Shown: positions 8,826-18,359 of the stretch, piece after piece
How the letters are laid out: each line of letters starts with the position of its first letter
Position numbering within the stretch: the stretch's first letter is position 1
NCBI RefSeq assembly: GCF_020164455.1
Contig: NZ_JAIQWW010000001.1
Location: 434,001-498,000 of the forward strand
Source: Phyllobacterium chamaecytisi
GTDB taxonomy: Bacteria > Pseudomonadota > Alphaproteobacteria > Rhizobiales > Rhizobiaceae
DNA: 64,000 nucleotides
Reading direction: 5' to 3'
Made by a program: the position numbers and the translations under genes
Notes under the pieces: model-generated
What the model was told of the DNA's origin: nothing
Databases searched by the model: none
What the model saw: the letters and a program-made list of their open reading frames with translations, nothing else

Positions 8826-10937
8826 ATGAACAAACCTGTCCTGCTCCGCACGGGCCATTCCGCCTGTCCCCATGATTGCCCTTCGACCTGCGCCCTTGAC
8901 ATCGAGGTGCTCGATACGGGCCATATCGGCCGCGTGCGCGGTGCCAAGGAGAACAGCTACACGGCTGGCGTCATCTGCGCCAAGGTTGCCCGCTATGCCG
9001 AACGCATTCATCATCCTGAACGGCTGCTGAGGCCTGTCATACGTGGTGGCGCCAAGGGCGAGGGCGTATGGAAAGAGGCGAGCTGGGACGCGGCGCTCGA
9101 CCTGATCGCTGAACGGTTTCTGAAAGCGGAAGCCGAATACGGCTCCGAAAGCGTCTGGCCTTATTACTACGCCGGCACCATGGGTCTTGTGCAGCGCGAC
9201 TCCATCCATCGACTGCGCCACGCCAAGAAATATTCCAACCAGTTCGATAGCATCTGCACCAACCTGGCCTGGACCGGTTTCTTCGCCGGCACCGGCAAGC
9301 TCGGTGGTGTCGATCCGCGCGAGATGGCAAAGTCCGATTGCGTCGTGATCTGGGGCACCAATGCTGCAGCGACGCAGGTCAATGTCATGACCCATGCCGT
9401 CCGCGCCCGCAAGGATCGCGGCGCCAAGATCGTCGCCATCGACATCTATGAGACCGCCACTGTCCGGCAGGCGGATCTGGGGCTGGTCCTCAAGCCTGGA
9501 ACCGATGGTGCCTTCGCTTGCGCCGTCATGCATGTGCTGTTTCGCGATGGGCTTGCCGATTGGGACTATCTCAACGCCTATACCGACGATCCGAAGGGCC
9601 TCGAGCAACACTTGAAGGACCGTACTCCGGAATGGGCCGCTGCGATCACCGGCCTGACCATTGCCGAGATCGAAGAGTTTGCCCGGCTCGTCGGCACAAC
9701 CAAGCGGACATTCTTCCGTCTCGGCTACGGTTTTGCCCGCCAGCGCAACGGTGCGGTCAATATGCACGCGGCGCTGTCAATTCCGGCTGTTACCGGCGCC
9801 TGGAAGTATGAGGGCGGCGGCGGCTTCCATTCGAATTCAGGCATTTTCCGCATGGACAAGCGGGAAATAGAAGGCCGTGCATTTGTCGACCCATCCATCC
9901 GGCACATCGACCAATGCAAGATCGGTCCGGCGCTCACCGGCGATCCGGCCGCGCTTTATGGCGGCCCGCCGGTCATGGCGATGCTGGTACAAAACACCAA
10001 CCCCGCCAATGTCGCGCCGGAGCAGCGTCTGGTGAAACAGGGTATGCTGCGCGATGATCTGTTCATGGCCGTGCATGAGCAGTTCATGACCGACACCGCC
10101 AAACTCGCCGACGTTGTTCTACCGGCCACCATGTTCATGGAGCATGACGACATCTATCGCGGTGGCGGCCAGCAGCATATCGTCCTCGGCCCCAAGCTGA
10201 TCGATGGTCCGGGTGAAACACGGCCCAATCTATTTGTCATCAATGAACTGGCGAAACGCCTCGGTGTGGGTGATTTCCCCGGCTTCGATCTCGATGCGAA
10301 GACACTCATCGACAACATGATGGCAGCAAGCAATCTGCCCGGCTTCGACGTGCTCAAGGAAACCCGCTGGCTCGACATCCAGCCGGATTTCGAAACGGCG
10401 CATTATGAAAAAGGTTTCAGCTGGCCGGACGGCAAGTTCCGTTTCAAGCCGGACTGGACCAATGGTCCGTCACCCAACCGGCCGCCGCAATCAATGGGTC
10501 TGCAAGGTCCATTCGAAACATTGCCGCAATGGCCGGACTACTGGCAGGCAATCGAAATCGCCGACGAGAAGCACCCCTTCCGCCTGGCGACGTCTCCTGC
10601 GCATAATTTCCTGAACTCTACCTTCTCTGAAACCCCGACTTCGGTGGTCAAGGAGAGGCGGCCGGAGCTGCTTATCCATCCGGAAGATGCGGCCGAACTC
10701 GGTATCGAAGACGGCGCGCGCGTAGAGATAGGCAATGATCGCGGCGAAGTCGTTGTGCATGCGCGCATCCAGGCCGTAACCAAGCGCGGCGTGGTAATCT
10801 CTGAAGGCATCTTTGCCAATTCGGCTTTCGAGCGAGGCGAGGGCATCAATGTCCTGACCGGCGCCGATGCTCCAGCACCCAATGGTGGCGCTGCCTTCCA
10901 TGATAACAAGGTCTGGGTGCGGTTGGCAGTGGTATAG
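8826..10937 (+). CDS. Molybdopterin-dependent oxidoreductase
   Basis: A 703-residue enzyme of the DMSO-reductase/formate-dehydrogenase superfamily. The N-terminal 4Fe-4S motif is C14-x3-C18-x3-C22-x28-C51. Molybdopterin-binding segments follow (VVIWGTNAAATQVN, KPGTDGAFACAVMH), and the C-terminal cofactor domain contains TSPAHNFLNSTF and HPEDAAELGIEDG. There is no Tat signal, so it is probably cytoplasmic. No partner subunits are encoded nearby. The substrate cannot be assigned. Confidence 0.9.
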   Translation: MNKPVLLRTGHSACPHDCPSTCALDIEVLDTGHIGRVRGAKENSYTAGVICAKVARYAERIHHPERLLRPVIRGGAKGEGVWKEASWDAALDLIAERFLKAEAEYGSESVWPYYYAGTMGLVQRDSIHRLRHAKKYSNQFDSICTNLAWTGFFAGTGKLGGVDPREMAKSDCVVIWGTNAAATQVNVMTHAVRARKDRGAKIVAIDIYETATVRQADLGLVLKPGTDGAFACAVMHVLFRDGLADWDYLNAYTDDPKGLEQHLKDRTPEWAAAITGLTIAEIEEFARLVGTTKRTFFRLGYGFARQRNGAVNMHAALSIPAVTGAWKYEGGGGFHSNSGIFRMDKREIEGRAFVDPSIRHIDQCKIGPALTGDPAALYGGPPVMAMLVQNTNPANVAPEQRLVKQGMLRDDLFMAVHEQFMTDTAKLADVVLPATMFMEHDDIYRGGGQQHIVLGPKLIDGPGETRPNLFVINELAKRLGVGDFPGFDLDAKTLIDNMMAASNLPGFDVLKETRWLDIQPDFETAHYEKGFSWPDGKFRFKPDWTNGPSPNRPPQSMGLQGPFETLPQWPDYWQAIEIADEKHPFRLATSPAHNFLNSTFSETPTSVVKERRPELLIHPEDAAELGIEDGARVEIGNDRGEVVVHARIQAVTKRGVVISEGIFANSAFERGEGINVLTGADAPAPNGGAAFHDNKVWVRLAVV

Positions 10938-11020
10938 ACTTGTGACACTGTGGACGTGTTTTTAAAGCTTTGAAATTTTTTGATATCTAGACATTTTGAC
11001 AACTATGGTTTACAAAATTT

Positions 11021-11326
11021 GTGAAGAAATTTCAGGAAACAGAGGTATTTTCCTCGTGGTTTAAACAGTTACGAGATATTCGGGCGAGGGCCAGAATAAA
11101 CCAAAGGCTGCGCCGGTTCATGGCCGGGAATCCGGGAGATGTTAGGCCGGTAGGTGACGGCGTTAGCGAACTTAGAGTCAATTATGGTCCAGGCTATCGG
11201 GTCTATTTTCTGGAGCGGGGTGATGTGATCGTTATCCTGTTGTGTGGTGGCGACAAGAATACGCAAAATCGGGATATTAAAGCAGCAAAAGACTTAGCAC
11301 GAGAATTTAAAGGACGAAAACTATGA
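11021..11326 (+). CDS. Type II toxin, RelE/HigB-like addiction module killer protein
   Basis: A 101-residue basic protein of the RelE/ParE superfamily in the addiction-module killer subgroup. Features are FSSWFKQLRDIRARARINQRL, then GVSELRVNYGPGYRVYF and ILLCGGDKNTQNRDIKAAK. Related toxins cleave mRNA on ribosomes. The start is a GTG at 11021; no in-frame ATG precedes the domain. The gene is AT-richer than its neighbours, suggesting acquisition. The stop overlaps the antitoxin ATG by four bases. Confidence 0.88.
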   Translation: MKKFQETEVFSSWFKQLRDIRARARINQRLRRFMAGNPGDVRPVGDGVSELRVNYGPGYRVYFLERGDVIVILLCGGDKNTQNRDIKAAKDLAREFKGRKL

Positions 11327-11628
11327 TCAAATTACGTAAGTTTGATCCGGTACGTTACCTGGACTCCGAAGAAATGATCGAAGAATATTTACTGGCAGCA
11401 TGTGAGGAAGGTAGTTCTTCGGATATTGCCCGTACATTGGGGGACATCGCCCGAGCTCGTGGTATCACCGATCTTGCCCGCAAGACCGGACTTACCCGTC
11501 AAACGCTCTACAAAGCCTTGAGCGGCGAAGGCAATCCGGAATTGGCGACGATTACCAAAGTTGCTGAGGCTCTCGGATTTCGCCTATCCTTTGTCCGAAC
11601 ATCGAAAGACCAACAAGATGCCGCTTAG
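11323..11628 (+). CDS. Type II antitoxin, HigA-like HTH protein
   Basis: A 101-residue antidote partner of the preceding toxin. The helix-turn-helix DLARKTGLTRQTLYKALSG sits in the C-terminal half, with the NPELATITKVAEALG helix typical of addiction-module antidotes. The ATGA overlap means coupled translation. In this family the antitoxin binds the toxin and represses the shared promoter. Here the toxin gene comes first, as in higBA. Confidence 0.9.
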   Translation: MIKLRKFDPVRYLDSEEMIEEYLLAACEEGSSSDIARTLGDIARARGITDLARKTGLTRQTLYKALSGEGNPELATITKVAEALGFRLSFVRTSKDQQDAA

Positions 11629-11633
11629 TCAGG

Positions 11634-12251
11634 CTAGTCGGTAAAAACCGTCCGCCCGTCCTTCATCACAGCTTTGCCGCTTGCAACCAGCGCGAGCGCC
11701 CGCACATAGGTTTTGTGCTCCACTGACAGCACCCGTTCAGCGAGCGTGTCGGGCGTATCGCCGCTCTCCACCGGCACTGCCGTCTGCGCAATGATCGGCC
11801 CTTCGTCCGTGCCCGCAGTGACGAAATGCACCGTGCAGCCATGCACACGCATTCCGGCTTCGAGTACCTGCTCATGCGTGTGGAGGCCTTTGAACAGCGG
11901 CAGCAGGGAAGGATGGATATTGAGCATCTTTCCCTCCCACTCACTTACGAATTCCGGCGAGATAATTCTCATATAACCCGCAAGGCAGACGATATCGGCC
12001 TTTGCAGCCTGCAGCGCTTCGGAAACAGCCTTTTCATGCTCGCGCTTCGAGGGAAAATCGCGATGGGGAATGGCAAATGCTGGAATGCCTTGTGTCCGTG
12101 CTGTTTCCAGCCCGCGGGCATCTGTCTTGTTGGCGATAACCGCAACGATTTCCGCCGGATAGTCTGCGTTCTTTGCAGCTTCGATGAGCGCACTCATATT
12201 GGAGCCGCGCCCGGATATCAGGATGGCGACGCGTTTCCTCGGTGTGGTCAC
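11634..12251 (-). CDS. purN: Phosphoribosylglycinamide formyltransferase
   Basis: PurN formylates GAR to FGAR in purine synthesis using 10-formyl-tetrahydrofolate. Seen motifs are [12 protein letters not shown] near the start, the catalytic NIHPSLLP with its Asn and His, and [10 protein letters not shown] with the catalytic Asp. I place the start at the GTG at 12251, which overlaps the purM stop as GTGA and yields a normal 205-residue enzyme. An upstream ATG would add 50 out-of-character residues. It forms an operon with purM. Confidence 0.95.
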   Translation of the reverse strand: MTTPRKRVAILISGRGSNMSALIEAAKNADYPAEIVAVIANKTDARGLETARTQGIPAFAIPHRDFPSKREHEKAVSEALQAAKADIVCLAGYMRIISPEFVSEWEGKMLNIHPSLLPLFKGLHTHEQVLEAGMRVHGCTVHFVTAGTDEGPIIAQTAVPVESGDTPDTLAERVLSVEHKTYVRALALVASGKAVMKDGRTVFTD

Positions 12252-13333
12252 AGCGCCAGCGTGCCTTGATAGACGACCCCGGCATCGGTGCGTGCAACCA
12301 TCGTGCCCAGTCGCACAGGCTGTTCGCCCTGTGCTTCCAGGGCCGCAAACACCGCATTGACATTGTCGGGCGCGACCACGGCAATCATGCCGATACCGCA
12401 ATTAAAGGTCCGCAGCATTTCATCGCGCTCGACGCCGCCGGTCTTTGCCAGCCACGAAAACACGGGCGGAACCTTGATGGCCGACAAGTCGATGCTCGCC
12501 GTCAGGTTCTTGGGCAGCACGCGGGGAATATTGTCCGGGAACCCGCCGCCGGTAATATGCGCCAGTGCTTTGATCGCGTTGGTTTCGCGGATGGCGGCGA
12601 GCAACGGCTTCACATAGATTCGCGTCGGCGTCAGCAGGGCCTGCCCTAGCGTCGTGCCGGTCCTGAAAGGCGCGTCGGCATCCCAGCCAAGGCCCGAAAG
12701 TTCTACGATGCGCCGTACCAGCGAAAATCCGTTGGAGTGAACACCGGAAGAGGCGAGGCCGAGAATGACATCGCCCTCGGCAATGTCACCGGATGGCAGC
12801 AACTGATTGCGCTCAGCCGCGCCCACGGCAAAGCCGGCAAGGTCATAATCGCCATCGCGGTACATGCCCGGCATCTCCGCCGTTTCACCGCCGATCAGCG
12901 CACAACCGGCCTGCAGGCAGCCTTCGGCAATCCCGCTGACGATAGCCGCACCCTGATCCGGATCGAGCTTGCCGGTGGCAAAATAGTCGAGGAAGAACAG
13001 AGGCTCGGCGCCTTGCACGACGAGATCATTGACGCACATGGCGACGAGGTCGATGCCGACGGTGTCATGTACGCCTGCATCGATGGCGATCTTCAGCTTG
13101 GTGCCGACACCGTCATTAGCTGCCACCAGCACGGGATCGGTAAAACCTGCGGCCTTCAAGTCGAAAAGTCCGCCAAAACCACCGATTTCGCCATCGGCGC
13201 CCGGCCGGCGTGTCGAACGCACGATCGGCTTTATCTTTTCAACAAGCAGATTGCCGGCATCGATATCCACGCCCGCCTGCGCGTAGGTAAGGCCATTCTT
13301 GCCACCTTTGGCGGGCTCGTTCTTGGTATTCAT
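12248..13333 (-). CDS. purM: Phosphoribosylformylglycinamidine cyclo-ligase
   Basis: PurM closes the imidazole ring, converting FGAM to AIR with ATP. The 361-residue protein begins [24 protein letters not shown]. The ATP-binding [15 protein letters not shown] and the GVGTKLKIA segment are intact, as is the C-terminal half with [10 protein letters not shown]. The ATG at 13333 has GGAGC nearby; a 29-residue upstream extension is possible but unlikely. The stop overlaps the purN start, so translation is coupled. Confidence 0.96.
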   Translation of the reverse strand: MNTKNEPAKGGKNGLTYAQAGVDIDAGNLLVEKIKPIVRSTRRPGADGEIGGFGGLFDLKAAGFTDPVLVAANDGVGTKLKIAIDAGVHDTVGIDLVAMCVNDLVVQGAEPLFFLDYFATGKLDPDQGAAIVSGIAEGCLQAGCALIGGETAEMPGMYRDGDYDLAGFAVGAAERNQLLPSGDIAEGDVILGLASSGVHSNGFSLVRRIVELSGLGWDADAPFRTGTTLGQALLTPTRIYVKPLLAAIRETNAIKALAHITGGGFPDNIPRVLPKNLTASIDLSAIKVPPVFSWLAKTGGVERDEMLRTFNCGIGMIAVVAPDNVNAVFAALEAQGEQPVRLGTMVARTDAGVVYQGTLAL

Positions 13334-13510
13334 GATCTGCTCCGGATTGTTGCCCGCGAAATGGCACGACTCTGGTCCTGCTGCAAGGTCTGAGTACCTC
13401 AAGGGCCAGGAAAACGCCATTTATCGACATCTTGCCAGCCGTTTGGGCTTGAGCACCACACCCATTCTCTCCATTTAGGCTAAGACACACTACTTAAGGA
13501 AGCGGACCAA

Positions 13511-14065
13511 GTGACAATTCCCAACTACATCACGATCTTCCGCTTCATTCTCGTTCCATTCATCGTAATGGCCTTGCTGTCCGGATATGTCGGAGCGGCG
13601 CTGATAGGCTTCGTTATCGCCGGCGTCTCCGACGGCATTGATGGTTTCATTGCACGGCGCTACAATCAAGGGTCAGAGCTCGGCGCCTATCTCGATCCCA
13701 TCGCCGACAAACTCCTCCTGGTTTCGCTGTTCGTGGTGCTTGGTTTTGTGAAGGAGTTGCCAGTCTGGCTGGTCGTCATTGTCGTTTCACGCGATATCTT
13801 CATAATCGGCGCCGTGCTCCTCGGTGCGGTCATCGGCAAACCGTTGGAAATGCATCCGCTGCTGGTGTCCAAGGCGAATACCGCGTTTCAGCTTGTCCTT
13901 GTCGCGGTCACACTGGCGGATATTGCATTTGATTTTTCACTCACCGGCAGTCGCATGGTATTAGTATGGATAGTTGCCCTCTTGACCGCAGCTTCCGCGA
14001 CTGCCTATCTCATGACGTGGACGAAACACATGGCGGGATATGAGCAAGAGCATAAGCAAGACTAA
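13511..14065 (+). CDS. CDP-alcohol phosphatidyltransferase, PgsA-like
   Basis: A 184-residue membrane enzyme that transfers a phosphatidyl group from CDP-diacylglycerol to an alcohol, most likely in phosphatidylglycerophosphate or cardiolipin-type phospholipid synthesis. The family metal-binding signature D-G-x2-A-R-x8-G-x3-D-x3-D is seen in SDGIDGFIARR and GAYLDPIADK. Several transmembrane helices follow. The start is a GTG at 13511. Its end overlaps the AI-2E transporter gene by 26 bases. Confidence 0.88.
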   Translation: MTIPNYITIFRFILVPFIVMALLSGYVGAALIGFVIAGVSDGIDGFIARRYNQGSELGAYLDPIADKLLLVSLFVVLGFVKELPVWLVVIVVSRDIFIIGAVLLGAVIGKPLEMHPLLVSKANTAFQLVLVAVTLADIAFDFSLTGSRMVLVWIVALLTAASATAYLMTWTKHMAGYEQEHKQD

Positions 14066-15227
14066 AACGGATCCTGTTCCGGTCGAAATTCCGGACAAGG
14101 ACATTCACGTCGATGTCCAGGTCACCACGCTTGGCGCAAGCGTACGCCGCCAAGCCGTGTTCTGGACAGGCGCGATGCTTTTCCTGGCGTTTTTCCTCTA
14201 CATCTTCTCATCGATCCTCCTGCCTTTTGTCGCGGGGCTTGTACTCGCCTATTTTCTTGATCCTGTCGCCGACCATCTGCAACGTCTCGGCCTGTCCCGT
14301 CTGCTGGCGACGATTGTCATCCTCGTCCTGTTTGTCGTCACCTTCGCGCTGCTGCTCATCATCCTCGTGCCTGTTCTGGCCTCGCAGATGAGCGATTTCA
14401 TCGTGCGTTTGCCGAGTTATGTATCGCGCCTGCAGGAACTCATCGCCAATCGCGACTCGCAATGGTTGAAGGATTTCATAGGTGTCGATGCGTCGGTCAT
14501 CCGCAGCAGCCTGGATTCGCTTCTCCAGCAAGGCGCCGGCTTCCTTACCACCCTGCTGCAGTCGATCTGGAGTTCTGGCAAAACCTTGATCGATGTCGTG
14601 GCGCTATTCGTCGTTACGCCTGTTGTGGCGTTTTATATGCTGCTCGACTGGGACCGCATGGTTACAGAGATCGACAAGCTCGTTCCTCGTGAACACGTCC
14701 ATACCGTTCGAGTCATAGCGCGCGACATGAACAAAGCCATCGCCGGTTTCGTTCGCGGGCAGGGTACGGTGTGTCTCCTTCTCGGTATCATATATGCGGT
14801 CGGCCTCACGGTTACCGGGCTGAACTTCGGGCTGCTGATCGGTCTCTTTGCCGGCCTGATCAGCTTCATTCCCTATGTCGGCTCGCTGGTCGGTCTGCTT
14901 TTGGCACTTGGCGTAGCGCTGGTGCAGTTCTGGCCTGACTATATCAATGTTCTCTATGTCGCTCTTGCGTTTGGCGTTGGACAGTTCATCGAGGGCAATA
15001 TCCTTCAGCCGAAACTCGTCGGCTCCTCCGTAGGCCTGCATCCCGTCTGGCTGATGTTTGCACTGTTCGCGTTTGGCTCGCTGCTTGGTTTCACAGGCAT
15101 GCTCATCGCCGTGCCGACCGCCGCCGCCGTCGGCGTTCTGGTGCGCTTCGTCATCCATCGCTATCAGCAATCCCCGCTCTACACAGGCGACTATCGCAAA
15201 AACGAGAAGACCAAAGAAATCAGATGA
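14040..15227 (+). CDS. AI-2E/PerM family transporter
   Basis: A 395-residue inner membrane protein of the AI-2E/PerM family, with seven to eight hydrophobic helices after a charged 35-residue N-terminus. Conserved features are FVAGLVLAYFLDPVADHL near the start and the family segments GLISFIPYVGSLVG and EGNILQPKLVGSSVGLHP. The transported substrate is uncertain. The start overlaps the upstream gene and the hda-like gene follows 34 bases later. Confidence 0.9.
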   Translation: MSKSISKTKTDPVPVEIPDKDIHVDVQVTTLGASVRRQAVFWTGAMLFLAFFLYIFSSILLPFVAGLVLAYFLDPVADHLQRLGLSRLLATIVILVLFVVTFALLLIILVPVLASQMSDFIVRLPSYVSRLQELIANRDSQWLKDFIGVDASVIRSSLDSLLQQGAGFLTTLLQSIWSSGKTLIDVVALFVVTPVVAFYMLLDWDRMVTEIDKLVPREHVHTVRVIARDMNKAIAGFVRGQGTVCLLLGIIYAVGLTVTGLNFGLLIGLFAGLISFIPYVGSLVGLLLALGVALVQFWPDYINVLYVALAFGVGQFIEGNILQPKLVGSSVGLHPVWLMFALFAFGSLLGFTGMLIAVPTAAAVGVLVRFVIHRYQQSPLYTGDYRKNEKTKEIR

Positions 15228-15261
15228 CAGTGCAGCGTTGCTGGCTGTATTTCATCGCTCC

Positions 15262-15954
15262 ATGACCGATGTAAGTACACCGCGCCAGCTGCCGCTCGAT
15301 CTCGGCCACGAACCGGGCTATTCCCGTGACGATCTTATCGTGTCCGCATCCAACATGGCTGCAGTGGATATTGTCGATCGCTGGCCGGGCTGGATATCGC
15401 CCATCGTCGTGTTGGCTGGTCCGACCGGCTCGGGCAAAACCCATCTTGCCGCCGTCTGGAAAGCGGAATCTGATGCCATCATTCTCGATGCGCAGAGCAT
15501 CGGTACCGCATCGGGCGAGAAGGGCCCATTCCTGATCGACGACATCGGCTCAGGACCGATCGACGAGTCCGGCCTTTTCCACCTGATCAACACTGTGCGC
15601 CAGAGCGGTTCCAGTCTGCTGATGACCTCGCGCAAATGGCCTGCCAACTGGCCTGTGACCTTGCCGGATCTCGCCTCCCGCCTGAAAGCGGCGACTACGG
15701 TAGAAATCGGCGAGCCGGACGACACGCTACTCGCGGGCGTCCTCTACAAGCTCTTCGCCGATCGGCAAATTGCTGTCGATCCCAATGTCATCAACTTCCT
15801 CGTCAGCCATATCGAGCGCTCGCTCTCCACGGCCAATCGCATTGTCGAGCGGCTGGACCGCGCTGCACTCGAAAAGAAATCGAGAATCACCCGCGCTCTT
15901 GCCGCCAGCGTTGTCACCGCGAGCGATGAGGGGCAGGCGGCGTTTGAGCTCTAG
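15262..15954 (+). CDS. hdaA: DnaA regulatory inactivator Hda/HdaA homologue
   Basis: A DnaA-family AAA+ protein of 230 residues without the DNA-binding domain. In Proteobacteria Hda-type proteins work with the sliding clamp to convert DnaA-ATP to DnaA-ADP. A clamp-binding-like QLPLDL lies near the N-terminus (MTDVSTPRQLPLDLG), then Walker A GPTGSGKTH and a Walker B-like FLIDDI. The ATG at 15262 places the clamp motif at residues 9-14 as usual; the frame is open further upstream but with no protein-like sequence. Confidence 0.9.
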   Translation: MTDVSTPRQLPLDLGHEPGYSRDDLIVSASNMAAVDIVDRWPGWISPIVVLAGPTGSGKTHLAAVWKAESDAIILDAQSIGTASGEKGPFLIDDIGSGPIDESGLFHLINTVRQSGSSLLMTSRKWPANWPVTLPDLASRLKAATTVEIGEPDDTLLAGVLYKLFADRQIAVDPNVINFLVSHIERSLSTANRIVERLDRAALEKKSRITRALAASVVTASDEGQAAFEL

Positions 15955-16056
15955 AGCAAGTCCAGCAAAGTGGGAACCGGTTTTGCGTCCGGAATTGCGT
16001 AAAAACAAAGAGTCAGAGCAATTCCGTGATTCGAGAAAAACGGAATTTCTCTAGTG
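15953..16056 (+). repeat. Rhizobiales-type interspersed repeat
   Basis: The sequence immediately after hdaA contains AGAGCAAGTCCAGCAAAGT, GGGAACCGGTTTTGCGTCCG and AACAAAGAGTCAGAGCA. I recognise this as the style of short interspersed intergenic elements common in Brucella, Ochrobactrum and Rhizobium genomes. It contains AATTCCG/CGGAATT inverted segments. It may fold as an mRNA 3' end. Confidence 0.65.
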
Positions 16057-16063
16057 CGCCTTA

Positions 16064-16444
16064 TCAATTCTGTTCAGGCAGCAGCGGCGCTCCCGGGCGA
16101 TAGAGCAGGATTGGCCGGATTTCATAAACGGCAGTCGGATTGGCGCGGCGCAGGTCGCGTGCGGCCGCAACGGCGTCCTCAAGCGTCGGGCAATCCACAA
16201 TGTAGAAGCCGAGCAACTGCTCTTTGGTCTCGGCAAAAGGGCCGTCAATGATCACGCCGGCGTCCTTGCCACGCAAGGTCACGGCGCGCTGCGTTGGACC
16301 AAGCCGTGCCGCCGGGCCCAAAAGCTTTTCGCGCACGAGGCGCTGATTGACCTCGAGCAGTTCGGCCATCAGCGCCGCGTCCTCCTCTTTGGTCCATGAT
16401 TCGACCACGTCCTCCTCGTGATAGGCCAAGATAGCATAGAACAC
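16064..16444 (-). CDS. YciI-like (DGPF-domain) protein
   Basis: A 126-residue protein of the YCII/DGPF family. The motif GVIIDGPFAETKEQLLGFYI is typical, with an N-terminal MFYAILAYH strand. Family members are often linked to sigma factors or act as small dimeric enzymes, but no partner is encoded here. Function unknown. Confidence 0.85.
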   Translation of the reverse strand: MFYAILAYHEEDVVESWTKEEDAALMAELLEVNQRLVREKLLGPAARLGPTQRAVTLRGKDAGVIIDGPFAETKEQLLGFYIVDCPTLEDAVAAARDLRRANPTAVYEIRPILLYRPGAPLLPEQN

Positions 16445-16529
16445 GTTTTATCCCTCCTTTGTATCGGTCAAACTTCGGCTAATCGGGCCTCAGAGTCCTT
16501 TTGGAAAGTCGCTGCGGCGAGGCATATGG

Positions 16530-16605
16530 TGCGGTTTTCGAGAACCGGAGCGCAGCGTACTTAAAGTACGTGAGCGCCGGAAGCACAGAAAATCGCGTCA
16601 GATGA
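16530..16605. repeat. Palindromic intergenic element
   Basis: A palindrome centred at 16563 with arms CGTACTT and AAGTACG, flanked by further complementary pieces (GAACCGGAGCGC against GAGCGCCGG, TTTTC against GAAAA). It looks like a dispersed Rhizobiales palindromic repeat and could act as a bidirectional terminator between the channel and YciI genes. Confidence 0.55.
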
Positions 16606-16634
16606 CCGCTGCAGTAGAGTTTCAAAATGGGCTC

Positions 16635-17453
16635 TCAGCCTTCACCCTCGTTTTCGATATTGACTATGGCTCCACAGGCTTTGCAATGCACTGCATCGGG
16701 ATCGTGCCGGCTTAGTCCGCAAGTCGAACATAGATAGCGAACTTTATTTGGCCGAAACAACACTTGGGCAAGGCGCAAGAACAGCGTTACGCCAAAAATC
16801 ATGATCGACACTGATATCAATCGGCCGCTCGTCCCCTCAAGCGTGATGTCTCCAAAACCCGTTGTGGTTAGGGCAGTGACGGTAAAATACAGCGCGTCGG
16901 CATAATTGGCGATCTCGGCATTGGTCCGGTGCTGCGTCTCGTAAACCACACCCGTCATGATGAACAGGAACACCAAAAGATTGAGGACGGCGATCAGCGC
17001 ATCCTCGTGCTGGCGCACAAACGGGAAGTCGACGCGCAGCCGGGCCAGAACCTGATAGGTGTGAAGTAACCGAAGGGTTCGAAGAATTCGTAGAAATCCG
17101 AAACCCTCACCAGAAAGAGGCGCAAGAAAAGAGAAAACGGCGGCAAAATCCGCAAGCGTAGAGGGTCGGAAGATTGACCGCATCGTCATCTCGCCGGTCG
17201 AAAAGCGGGCCACCAGATCGAGCAAAATAATCAGACCAATGCCAGTATCTGCCCATTCAACGACCTGGGTCCGCGGAAGGAAGGACGTGCCGATCACGAA
17301 CAGGACGGTGGCGATATCGAAAGCCAACAACGCATACCGGAACCGGTGTGCCCTGTTGGTGTTTCCCTCATACAGCTCCGATATCAACCTGCTCACGGCA
17401 ATCCTGTCATCGCGTTTAACCTGGTAAAACCATAAGGCAGAATTCGTTTGCAA
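16635..17453 (-). CDS. Voltage-gated-type potassium channel with C-terminal zinc ribbon
   Basis: A 272-residue inner membrane ion channel of the 6-TM type. Hydrophobic helices span about residues 40-175. The arginine-rich segment RILRTLRLLHTYQVLARLR at about 122-140 looks like an S4 voltage sensor, and TTTGFGD at 196-202 is a K+ selectivity filter. The C-terminus carries a four-Cys zinc ribbon (C242, C245, C257, C260), which is not a usual channel ending. Confidence 0.85.
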   Translation of the reverse strand: MQTNSALWFYQVKRDDRIAVSRLISELYEGNTNRAHRFRYALLAFDIATVLFVIGTSFLPRTQVVEWADTGIGLIILLDLVARFSTGEMTMRSIFRPSTLADFAAVFSFLAPLSGEGFGFLRILRTLRLLHTYQVLARLRVDFPFVRQHEDALIAVLNLLVFLFIMTGVVYETQHRTNAEIANYADALYFTVTALTTTGFGDITLEGTSGRLISVSIMIFGVTLFLRLAQVLFRPNKVRYLCSTCGLSRHDPDAVHCKACGAIVNIENEGEG

Positions 17454-17624
17454 ATACCATCAAACGAAAATTTTGCGAACAGAAGAGATGGACGTCAGTT
17501 CGAGGGCCATCAGCCGTCAGATGTGCTACAGTTACGTACTTGTTCATCGTGGATGCAGAATTCAGGATCGCCGGATACGGCTGTTTCGGCAGTAGGTAGG
17601 GCACTTGGGGAAGTGGAGCAGATC

Positions 17625-18206
17625 ATGACGATGTCATTGGATTCGGCCGCGGAGGTTTTCCGTGCGGCCATGCGGGAAACGGTCAAGCGGTACTCCTTGT
17701 GGTACCTCATTCAAGGTGCGCTTCTCGTCGTAGCAGGCGTCCTGGCGATCATCTATCCCATTATGTCGTCGGTGGCGGTCATCATCATGTTGGGCTGGCT
17801 GTTGATCATCAGTGGCGTTGCGCAGGGCATCAGCCTTGTGGGAGCACGGCACGTGCCGCACTTTTGGCTGCAACTCATCTCCGTCATCCTTGCCTTCCTT
17901 ATCGGCTTCCTCTTCCTGCGTGATCCCGCACAGGGCCTGCTGACGGTCACGCTTCTCCTGATCGTGTTCTTCATGATCGAAGGCATCTCAAAGATCGTCT
18001 TTGCGCTAACGATCCGTCCATTTCCCTATTGGGGCTGGGTGCTGGCCAGCGGGCTGATCGGTGTCCTGCTCTCTCTGGTGCTTTGGGCAAGCCTGCCGGT
18101 CACGGCGCTATGGCTCGTCGGATTGCTGCTCGGAATTCAACTGATCAGCGTTGGCGGTGCGCTTGCACGACTTGCCTGGCAGGTGCGGCGAAGCCCGACG
18201 ACTTGA
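17625..18206 (+). CDS. HdeD family membrane protein (DUF308)
   Basis: A 193-residue protein with about six transmembrane helices arranged as DUF308 repeats (GALLVVAGVLAIIYPIMSS, GLLLGIQLISVGGALA). E. coli HdeD is linked to acid resistance at high density. The start at 17625 has GGAG upstream and begins MTMSLDSAAEVF; the longer frame upstream is not protein-like and overlaps the divergent channel gene. Confidence 0.82.
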   Translation: MTMSLDSAAEVFRAAMRETVKRYSLWYLIQGALLVVAGVLAIIYPIMSSVAVIIMLGWLLIISGVAQGISLVGARHVPHFWLQLISVILAFLIGFLFLRDPAQGLLTVTLLLIVFFMIEGISKIVFALTIRPFPYWGWVLASGLIGVLLSLVLWASLPVTALWLVGLLLGIQLISVGGALARLAWQVRRSPTT

Positions 18207-18219
18207 GACGACTCAAATT

Positions 18220-18238
18220 CCCGCCACCCTTTGGCGGG
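18220..18238 (+). terminator. Hairpin after hdeD-like gene
   Basis: CCCGCCA (18220-18226) pairs with TGGCGGG (18232-18238) around a CCCTT loop. There is no T run, so termination efficiency is uncertain. Confidence 0.4.
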
Positions 18239-18359
18239 CTGGCGGACGAAGCTTCAGCATTCTCTCATCGATTTTCTGCGAGACGAAGCCACTTGATAAA
18301 GTGTATTAACAACTTTCGCGCCACTATGCCCGCTCTCGCTCTAGGCAACAGAGTTTTAT

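Noticed and set aside
8736-9767. Long minus-strand frame opposite the molybdopterin enzyme
   Set aside because: A shadow of the real 703-residue gene, whose Fe-S and cofactor motifs are intact.
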